A stretch of DNA of 20,456 nucleotides from contig CAYPCH010000067.1 of the NCBI GenBank assembly GCA_964409165.1, forward strand, positions 1-20,456, given 5' to 3'. Below are positions 15,397-20,456 of the stretch, piece after piece. A model generated the notes under the pieces. It did no database searches, was not told the origin of the DNA, and saw only the letters and a program-made list of their open reading frames with translations. This DNA comes from CAYPCH01 sp964409165. Its GTDB lineage: Bacteria > Bacillota > Clostridia > Acetivibrionales > Acetivibrionaceae. The position numbers and the translations under genes are program-made. Within the stretch, counting starts at the first letter, position 1. Every line of letters begins with the position of its first letter.

Positions 15397-17499
15397 TTAA
15401 TCTCTATCTGGCAATGAAGCCGGCTCGTTTGAAAATCCTGCTTTCTCCACCGTATCAAGAAGCTTGGTTAGCAAAGGCACCTCCGATGAATTCGCATTAC
15501 GCATCATCTTGTTTATTGCCCCCGCAATTGTAAGGTTCTTCAAATCCTCAGAAGTCATGTTGAATTTTGAAGTAAATTTCTCAAGCTGATATTTGAAGTA
15601 ATCAGGGTCACCTGCAACAAATGTATTTTTTATATCTTTTAATACATCACTGTTTTCAACCAAACGGTCAAAGGATTTGCCCTTTGAAATTGAGCCGATG
15701 ATTTTATCAAAGAACATCGTTTCACCACCGACAATATCGATTTTTGCAGCTTTTAACGCTTCTCTTATAACAGAAGCCTGTGACTCTGCAATTTCCTTCT
15801 GAATGGTTATATTGGCAAGCTCAATTTCTTTCTCTTTCTCAAGTTTAAGCTTGAACTCCTCATGACCCCTTCCTGCTTCATCAAGGGCTTTCATGCTGTT
15901 TGCCTTCTGGGCTATACCTTCAGCTTCAGCACAGTATTTTTTAGCGAGAACATCTGCTTCAACCGCACCTTCCTTCTCCTTGACGATTACCTTTGCTTCG
16001 TCACCTTTGGCTTGTGCAAGAGCTTTCATTTCAATTGCCTTAGCTTCTGCCTGGGAAGTTGCTTCAAGAACCCTGGCTTTTGATTCACCCTCTTTTTCGA
16101 GAGCACTTGCTTTAGCTTCAATGACTTTGGCTTCAGCAAGACCTTTTGTTGCCTCATGGACTATTTCCGCATCCGCTATAGCTTTTATAGCTTCCGCTTC
16201 TTTTTCGGAGGACTTTAGTTTTGCGTCAGCTTCAATTATCTTCTGCTGTGCTATCTTTTCAGAAGACTGCCTTGCTGCTTCCGCTGTTTTAACATCTATA
16301 ATAAGCTTTGTTTCGGCTTCTTCTTCAGCCCGCTTTAAAGCTATTGCCTTAAGACGTTCTGCTTCCGCTATCGCACGGGTGTCTTTAATCTTTTCTTCCT
16401 CTATTACCACATCTTTTTCTACAGCTACACGCTCACGTATAACTGTCTGTATGTTTTTCTTCTCTTCTTCCACCGATTTAAGCTTTTCAATTTCTGCAAG
16501 TTCGACAAGCTTCTCTTTTTCAGTCTTTTCAAGAAGCCTTTTCCTGTCTACCCTTTCGGTTTCCACAACTTCAGTACTTTCTTTTGATTTCTGGGCAACA
16601 ATTATCTGCCTGTTCTTGTTTTCCTCAGCTACAGCAATTTCCTCATCGGTTTTTATTCTCGCCATCTCTGCCTTAAAGCGCTCTTCCTGTGCAACCTTGT
16701 CCGACTCTGCTTTTTCTCTTGAATTAATTATGGATATTTCCCTCTGCTGCTTGGCTTCCGCTTCCGCATTCTGCTTTTCAAGCTCCAATATTGCTTCCCT
16801 TGCAGTTATATCCTGCTGTTTTATTATTTTTTCCTTCTCACGCTGAATTTCGTTGGCAAGAACCAGTTGTTTTGAAGTAAGCTCAGTAATTTTCTTTATA
16901 CCTTCCGAATCAAGTATGTTAGTATTATTCAGCTTATTTATATCAGTCTGTTCAAGGTAATCAATTGCAGCATCATCCAAAACATAACCATTCAGGTCAG
17001 TACCTATTATTTGAAGAATTTCATATTTAAATTTTTCTCTTTCGGTATAAAGCTGCACAAAATCAAACTTTTTACCTACAGTCTTCAATGCTTCTGAAAA
17101 CTTTGCATCAAAAAATTCCATCAAAGTAGCAGGGTCGGAAGCTTTCTTACTCCCTAGGGATTGTGCAACCTTCAGCACATCTTCCTTAGTCTGGTTAACG
17201 CGTACAAAAAATGCAACCCTTATGTCCGCCCTCATGTTGTCCTTACAAATAAGTCCGTCCTTTCCTTCTCTGTTAATCTCTACTCTTTTTACCGATATGT
17301 CCATTATTTCAGCAAAATGAAGTATCGGTATTACAATAATACCGCCAAAAGAAACAACAGGACCTCCCACTCCGTTTCGCACAATTACTTTTCCCTGCTC
17401 TACTTTTTTGTAAAACCTCGAAAATAAAGCGAGCATTCCGAAAATAATTATAACGGCAACTACTATCACAATTACAGCAACACTTGTTAAATGATCCAT
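15397..17499 (-). CDS. Flotillin / SPFH-band 7 family protein (YqiK/YuaG-like)
   Basis: 700 residues, longer than the roughly 500-residue Bacillus YuaG. A single N-terminal membrane segment (about 6-27) is followed by an SPFH/band 7 domain (about 28-200, with EQGKVIVRNGVGGPVVSFGG and RVEINREGKDGL). A very long Glu/Ala/Lys-rich coiled coil spans about 215-560, and a C-terminal oligomerisation region contains AAKIDIVGGETMFFDKII. Flotillins assemble into large membrane scaffolds that organise lipid domains and partner proteins. The ATG lies 4 nt after the YqiJ-like stop, with the ribosome-binding site (AAGGGGTGA) overlapping that gene's last codons, so translation is probably coupled. Pairing with a YqiJ-type protein is typical; the downstream AAA ATPase is the unusual partner. 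Confidence 0.93.
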   Translation of the reverse strand: MDHLTSVAVIVIVVAVIIIFGMLALFSRFYKKVEQGKVIVRNGVGGPVVSFGGIIVIPILHFAEIMDISVKRVEINREGKDGLICKDNMRADIRVAFFVRVNQTKEDVLKVAQSLGSKKASDPATLMEFFDAKFSEALKTVGKKFDFVQLYTEREKFKYEILQIIGTDLNGYVLDDAAIDYLEQTDINKLNNTNILDSEGIKKITELTSKQLVLANEIQREKEKIIKQQDITAREAILELEKQNAEAEAKQQREISIINSREKAESDKVAQEERFKAEMARIKTDEEIAVAEENKNRQIIVAQKSKESTEVVETERVDRKRLLEKTEKEKLVELAEIEKLKSVEEEKKNIQTVIRERVAVEKDVVIEEEKIKDTRAIAEAERLKAIALKRAEEEAETKLIIDVKTAEAARQSSEKIAQQKIIEADAKLKSSEKEAEAIKAIADAEIVHEATKGLAEAKVIEAKASALEKEGESKARVLEATSQAEAKAIEMKALAQAKGDEAKVIVKEKEGAVEADVLAKKYCAEAEGIAQKANSMKALDEAGRGHEEFKLKLEKEKEIELANITIQKEIAESQASVIREALKAAKIDIVGGETMFFDKIIGSISKGKSFDRLVENSDVLKDIKNTFVAGDPDYFKYQLEKFTSKFNMTSEDLKNLTIAGAINKMMRNANSSEVPLLTKLLDTVEKAGFSNEPASLPDRD

Positions 17500-17503
17500 C
17501 TTA

Positions 17504-18127
17504 TCACTTCACCCCTTCAAATTTTTTAACTATATAAAAATTTTTTTCGGCATCTTTACTTATTACCAGTACCTTGTCTCCCTTTTGAAGTTCTTCATCC
17601 TCTCCTTGTTTTACATTAATTATGATAGGAGCCCCCTTTGTTACAATTTCAGCCTGACCCAATCCTCCATAGGAAAGACTGCATAACAGGGTACAAACCT
17701 TACCCTCAACCTTATATGCCTCACTGCTATTTTTGTAGGAACCTTTAAAAAGTCCTTTTAAAGGATTTGTAATTATTTTTGTTATAAATGCACTCAGAAC
17801 AAAGTTGGGAACAAGCAATATTGCACTCACCACACCTCCTGTTTCTATAGGCAGAAGGTATACAAGCATCGACAAAACCCAAAACACAAGAATCAAAACA
17901 CTGAATACAAACATAACTGGGAGGTCGCCAACATTAAAGAATATCAATATTCCATGAAACGGACCTGCCGAAAGGTCAACATCTGCATCAATGTCAATAT
18001 CTATATCAAACAAATCTATATCTAGTGCCCCTATAATTACAGTTAACCAATAAAGAACAGCCAATCCCAGCAACACGGTAGGAATAAGATTAACACCTGT
18101 TACTGATGTTTTCAAAAGTTCAAACAT
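17504..18127 (-). CDS. YqiJ/NfeD-like membrane protein with C-terminal OB fold
   Basis: 207 residues. An N-terminal membrane segment (about 15-35) is followed by an Asp-rich stretch, DIDLFDIDIDIDADVD. Further hydrophobic segments follow (about 68-92 and 98-120), then a soluble beta-rich C-terminal domain (about 138-205, VEGKVCTLLCSL...KGDKVLVISKD) consistent with the OB fold of NfeD and YqiJ proteins. Members sit next to flotillin genes, as in E. coli yqiJ-yqiK and Bacillus yuaF-yuaG, and are thought to act with flotillin in the membrane. It leads the three-gene operon, with AAGGAG 7 nt before the ATG and promoters upstream. Confidence 0.85.
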   Translation of the reverse strand: MFELLKTSVTGVNLIPTVLLGLAVLYWLTVIIGALDIDLFDIDIDIDADVDLSAGPFHGILIFFNVGDLPVMFVFSVLILVFWVLSMLVYLLPIETGGVVSAILLVPNFVLSAFITKIITNPLKGLFKGSYKNSSEAYKVEGKVCTLLCSLSYGGLGQAEIVTKGAPIIINVKQGEDEELQKGDKVLVISKDAEKNFYIVKKFEGVK

Positions 18128-18158
18128 CGCTTATCTCCTTTTTTCTGTTGGATATTTG

Positions 18159-18186
18159 AATATATCAAAACTATGCGGAAATTCAA
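18159..18186 (-). promoter_or_regulatory. Possible proximal promoter of the flotillin operon
   Basis: TTGAAT (18186-18181) and TATATT (18164-18159) with a 16-nt spacer on the minus strand. It would start transcription about 25 nt before the YqiJ-like ATG. It is weaker than the distal candidate at 18273-18301. Confidence 0.35.
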
Positions 18187-18272
18187 TAGTGATTTCCCTT
18201 GCTTTTTAATTATGGTTTGCAGTCTTTGTTATTTTTGAATTATTCGTTTGAAACGGATACATTTACAAATTA

Positions 18273-18301
18273 AATATAAATCAATTTGACGCATTTGTCA
18301 A
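18273..18301 (-). promoter_or_regulatory. Sigma-A promoter of the YqiJ-flotillin-AAA operon
   Basis: A perfect TTGACA (18301-18296) and TATATT (18278-18273) with a 17-nt spacer on the minus strand. Start near 18266, leader about 140 nt. It lies just downstream of the terminator at 18332-18360, so operon expression is insulated from transcription further upstream. Confidence 0.65.
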
Positions 18302-18331
18302 CATATCAATATGTAAAATATGGACAATTTT

Positions 18332-18360
18332 AAAAAACCCGACAACATTAAGTTGCCGGG
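18332..18360 (-). terminator. Strong intrinsic terminator of an unassigned minus-strand transcript
   Basis: On the minus strand CCCGGCAAC pairs with GTTGTCGGG (9 pairs including one G-U) around a 5-nt loop, followed by six T (18337-18332). There is no T-run on the plus strand, so it is directional. No annotated gene lies upstream of it on this strand within the window; see the short ORF at 18384-18407. Confidence 0.75.
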
Positions 18361-18383
18361 CTTAGAACAATATTTGCAAAAAA

Positions 18384-18407
18384 TCACCTTTGAAATGCTG
18401 AAAACAC
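18384..18407 (-). other. Candidate short leader ORF or small RNA body ahead of the terminator
   Basis: GGGAGGTG (18421-18414), a strong ribosome-binding site, stands 6 nt before GTG, which opens a 7-codon frame reading MFSAFQR and a stop. The terminator follows 23 nt later. No clear promoter is seen in the roughly 100 nt upstream. It may be a small RNA with an SD-like segment or a leader-peptide remnant; coding status is uncertain. Confidence 0.3.
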
Positions 18408-18484
18408 AACTTTCACCTCCCAGATAAGTCAAATGTAATGCACTTAACTGTATATGATTGTCGTTTGGCTGTATTTAATTTAAC

Positions 18485-18512
18485 TTGACAGCATATGACA
18501 GTGTGTTATAAT
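18485..18512 (+). promoter_or_regulatory. Sigma-A promoter of metF
   Basis: Perfect TTGACA (18485-18490) and perfect TATAAT (18507-18512) with a 16-nt spacer. The start near 18519 leaves a leader of about 100 nt, AT-rich and too short for a SAM riboswitch or T-box; none was seen. Confidence 0.75.
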
Positions 18513-18621
18513 ATGTATAGAGAATATAAATAAATTAATACAAATTGCGAATTTGGTTTTTATTAAAAAATCTAATTCTCGAAATGTTCATTATTCAATA
18601 TTATTCAACAGGAGGGTCAAA

Positions 18622-19488
18622 ATGAAGTTAAAAAGCTTATTCAAAACAAAAAAATCGGTAATATCCTTTGAGATATTCCCACCCAAGCTTGATACTCCTT
18701 TAGAGTCAATATTCAAAACTTTAGAGCAGTTCAAGGAATTGAATCCGGATTTTATAAGCATTACTTACGGAGCCGGCGGCAGTGCAAAAGACAGGACTAT
18801 CGAAATAGCTTCGAAAATAAAAAATGAGTATGGTATTGAGAGCATGGCACATTTTACATGTGTCGGTCATTCAAAGGAGGAGATAGACAGGTTGATTGAC
18901 TCTCTACATGATCACAAACTCGAAAACATACTGGCATTAAGGGGCGATCCTCCTCAAAACCAACCGGATTTTGACTTCAGCAAAAACGTTTATAAGTATG
19001 CCAGTGAACTAATACGTCACATTAAAAGCAAAAACGATTTCTGTATTGCAGCCGCAGCCTATGTAGAAGGTCATATTGACAGCAAACGTCTTAAGGATGA
19101 CCTCATTCATCTTAAGGAAAAGGTTGATACAGGAGTTGATTTTTTAGTAACACAATTGTTCTTTGACAACAGACTTTTCTATGACTTTCTTGATAAAGCA
19201 GCATCCATAGGCATAAACTGCCCAATAACTCCAGGAATAATGCCTGTTTTCAAAGCGGATCAAATAAAAAGAATTACATCCCTTTGTGGTGCTTCAATAC
19301 CTGCAAAGCTGTTAATAACCATGGATAAATATGGTGACAACCCTGAAGACATGAGAAAGGCAGGAATAGAATATGCAAGCCGCCAAATCCGTGAGCTTAT
19401 TGATAATGGTTCTGACGGAATACATCTTCTAACAATGAACAGACCGAAATCAAGTAAGGAAATCCTTCAAAATATTGGATTATGTTAG
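18622..19488 (+). CDS. metF: 5,10-methylenetetrahydrofolate reductase
   Basis: 288 residues, a single TIM-barrel flavoprotein of usual bacterial length. It reduces methylene-THF to methyl-THF for methionine synthesis (or the methyl branch of one-carbon metabolism). Motifs seen are the N-terminal FEIFPPK with the catalytic Glu, ITYGAGGS, MAHFTCVGHS, LALRGDPP at the FAD site, FLVTQLFFDN and TPGIMPV. The ATG at 18622 is chosen because GGAGGG stands 5 nt upstream; the frame runs back to a TTG at 18553, but that extension is not conserved-looking. It stands alone with its own promoter; no metV, metH or other folate gene is adjacent. Confidence 0.95.
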   Translation: MKLKSLFKTKKSVISFEIFPPKLDTPLESIFKTLEQFKELNPDFISITYGAGGSAKDRTIEIASKIKNEYGIESMAHFTCVGHSKEEIDRLIDSLHDHKLENILALRGDPPQNQPDFDFSKNVYKYASELIRHIKSKNDFCIAAAAYVEGHIDSKRLKDDLIHLKEKVDTGVDFLVTQLFFDNRLFYDFLDKAASIGINCPITPGIMPVFKADQIKRITSLCGASIPAKLLITMDKYGDNPEDMRKAGIEYASRQIRELIDNGSDGIHLLTMNRPKSSKEILQNIGLC

Positions 19489-19505
19489 GCACAGTCCATT
19501 TCAAC

Positions 19506-19566
19506 AAAAAGCTTTGAGGCATTGACTCCCTCGCTTTTTGCTGGATTTCCTTTCAGGAAATGGTTC
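19506..19566 (-). repeat. Repeat R2b, standalone copy, likely metF terminator
   Basis: The reverse complement matches 8681-8739. AAAAAGC (19506-19512) and GCTTTTT (19533-19539) enclose GAGG/CCTC, giving a terminator-like hairpin 17 nt after the metF stop, followed by an ATTTCC/GGAAAT hairpin (19545-19561) equivalent to that in the other copy. The repeat therefore seems to supply transcription termination for metF. Confidence 0.6.
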
Positions 19567-19570
19567 TAAC

Positions 19571-19608
19571 AAAATGCATTTACTCTTCAAACAGAGCAAG
19601 TACATTTT
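19571..19608. repeat. Imperfect hairpin between metF and the M50 protease gene
   Basis: Arms of 16 nt (19571-19586 and 19593-19608) pair at 14 positions, one a G-U, around a 6-nt loop. The outer pairs are AAAATG/CATTTT. It may be a back-up terminator or part of a larger repeat. The stretch from here to 19699 holds nothing else I recognise. Confidence 0.35.
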
Positions 19609-19699
19609 GGGATTATAAAAGCAACACATGGTTTTTCATCAATCCTTAAAAGATAAGTGAAAGTTATATTTCCACCATTCCTAAGTGCATATTGCAAAA

Positions 19700-19760
19700 T
19701 AAAATTGAGTACCCATCGAGGGTACTCAATTTTGCCTCTTTCATTTCACTCCAAGAGACC
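19700..19760 (+). repeat. Repeat R2a, uninterrupted copy with perfect 14-bp terminator-like stem
   Basis: AAAATTGAGTACCC (19701-19714) and GGGTACTCAATTTT (19720-19733) are perfectly complementary around a 5-nt loop. They are followed by TTTGCCTCTTT joined directly to CATTTCACTCCAAGAGACC. The 8644 copy has the same flanks split by 64 nt. Located between convergent genes, the stem should act as a bidirectional terminator for metF and the M50 protease. Confidence 0.7.
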
Positions 19761-19777
19761 AAATCATGTGCTTCTAT

Positions 19778-19816
19778 ATTGAATGCGATAAAGACTTTAC
19801 ATCTCACTTCAATTTC
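19778..19816 (+). repeat. Dispersed hairpin repeat R1, copy 3
   Basis: 37 of 39 identical to 8962-9000; the differences are T to C in the spacer and one G to T that breaks a stem pair. It lies 46 nt downstream of the M50 protease stop and 17 nt from an R2a copy. R2a and R1 occur in the same order and orientation here and in the rib leader. Confidence 0.72.
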
Positions 19817-19862
19817 CGCTCATTTTCGTTCTTTATTATTCTTTATTGTGATGCTTAAAAGA

Positions 19863-20456
19863 TTATTGCAGACTTTGGTTTAACTCCTTCATAAGATTTT
19901 CAAAACTTATGTCCGAACTGTATTTGATCATGTTCTCAATTATCTCCTGCTCTGTAAATATTCTTACTAATTTCATTTCCTCATCAAGTACATATATTAT
20001 ATGAAATCTGTCAAAATCCATGTTTCTGATAATATCCCCAAGACGCATAGTTCTCATGGCAACCAACTCCCTACCGGGATAAATCCCTTTTCTTAATATC
20101 CTGGAACGCCTATATACCAGATTCTTGATATTCATCAAAGATACCTCCGTACTCTCATATTTTAAAGAATAAAATATATATCCCCCTATAAGCATAATAC
20201 TGAAATTATATCCGCTGGTTGCAAATTGCACTGCTCCAACTACAATCATAACTAATGAGGCAACTCGGCATATTCTTCCCGTATACTTGCTTGCCTTAAA
20301 TAAGCCTATTCTGCATGAAAGCATATCTTTCAATATTTTCCCTCCGTCTAAAGGCAAAAGCGGAAAAAGGTTGAATACGGCCAGCGATATATTTACATAG
20401 ATAAAAAAACGCATATTATCAGAGTTTTTCAAATAATATGAGTCTATAATAATAAA
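19863..20456 (-). CDS. M50 family site-2 protease, SpoIVFB-like (N-terminus outside the window)
   Basis: 197 codons are visible and the frame stays open to the window end, so the gene starts beyond 20456. The second metalloprotease motif is present as NLFPLLPLDGGKIL, with the metal-binding Asp, between membrane segments (about residues 15-30, 60-80 and 85-100 of the visible part). The HExxH zinc motif must lie in the missing part. The C-terminal region (LGDIIRNMDFDRFHIIYVLDEE) resembles a CBS-type regulatory domain, as in SpoIVFB, which cleaves pro-sigma-K in the mother cell during sporulation. Another M50 protease role cannot be excluded. It converges on metF. Confidence 0.85.
   Translation of the reverse strand, partial: FIIIDSYYLKNSDNMRFFIYVNISLAVFNLFPLLPLDGGKILKDMLSCRIGLFKASKYTGRICRVASLVMIVVGAVQFATSGYNFSIMLIGGYIFYSLKYESTEVSLMNIKNLVYRRSRILRKGIYPGRELVAMRTMRLGDIIRNMDFDRFHIIYVLDEEMKLVRIFTEQEIIENMIKYSSDISFENLMKELNQSLQ

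Noticed and set aside
15893..16846. 317-residue open frame on the plus strand
   Set aside because: It is antisense to the Glu/Ala/Lys-rich coiled coil of the flotillin gene. Biased codons there keep the opposite frame open; the product is low-complexity Ser/Ala/Phe with no family resemblance.
18553..18621. Upstream extension of metF to a TTG at 18553
   Set aside because: A good ribosome-binding site and the conserved MetF N-terminus both point to the ATG at 18622; the extra residues look like untranslated leader.
18513..18621. Possible SAM riboswitch or T-box before metF
   Set aside because: The leader is short and AT-rich, with no conserved aptamer blocks and no terminator before the gene.
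19692..19883. 63-residue plus-strand frame
   Set aside because: Made of repeats R2a and R1 and the antisense end of the M50 protease gene; no coding evidence.

Overview
The window looks like chromosomal DNA of a low-GC, endospore-forming clostridium. The evidence is a CotH-type spore-coat kinase lipoprotein, a SpoIVFB-like M50 protease, Gram-positive Shine-Dalgarno sites, sigma-A promoters with 16-17 nt spacers, GTG/TTG starts and an FMN riboswitch ahead of a ribD-ribE-ribBA-ribH operon. Species cannot be fixed from the sequence alone. A run of exactly 100 N (3107-3206) marks an assembly gap inside the CotH gene.

Layout. 1-1000: a PilZ (cyclic-di-GMP receptor) gene on the plus strand with its own promoter. 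1100-4871, minus: a large lipoprotein with leucine-rich repeats, a lamin-tail domain, a chitobiase-C-like domain and a CotH kinase domain, split by the gap. 5090-8597, minus: the riboflavin operon, preceded by a leader of about 520 nt that holds the FMN riboswitch, its terminator and members of three dispersed hairpin repeat families. 9176-10238, minus: a second PilZ paralogue and a YjbQ/UPF0047 enzyme, bracketed by an inverted pair of one repeat family. 10352-18127, minus: a tight three-gene operon of a YqiJ/NfeD-like membrane protein, a long flotillin and a 1673-residue AAA ATPase. 18622-19488, plus: metF. 19863 to the window end, minus: the C-terminal part of an M50 site-2 protease.

How the genes work together. 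The rib genes encode the whole route from GTP and ribulose-5-phosphate to riboflavin, apart from a dedicated phosphatase, and are controlled by FMN through the riboswitch. The flotillin operon probably builds a membrane-scaffold assembly coupled to a very large cytoplasmic ATPase; its substrate is unknown and it is the best candidate here for an under-described system. The PilZ proteins suggest cyclic-di-GMP signalling, and CotH and the M50 protease suggest sporulation.

Most notable in the non-coding DNA are three families of small hairpin repeats, called R1, R2 and R3 here. All occur in the riboflavin leader and recur elsewhere in the window; one R2 unit is nested inside another. An orphan terminator with a ribosome-binding site and a 7-codon ORF lies between the flotillin operon and metF.
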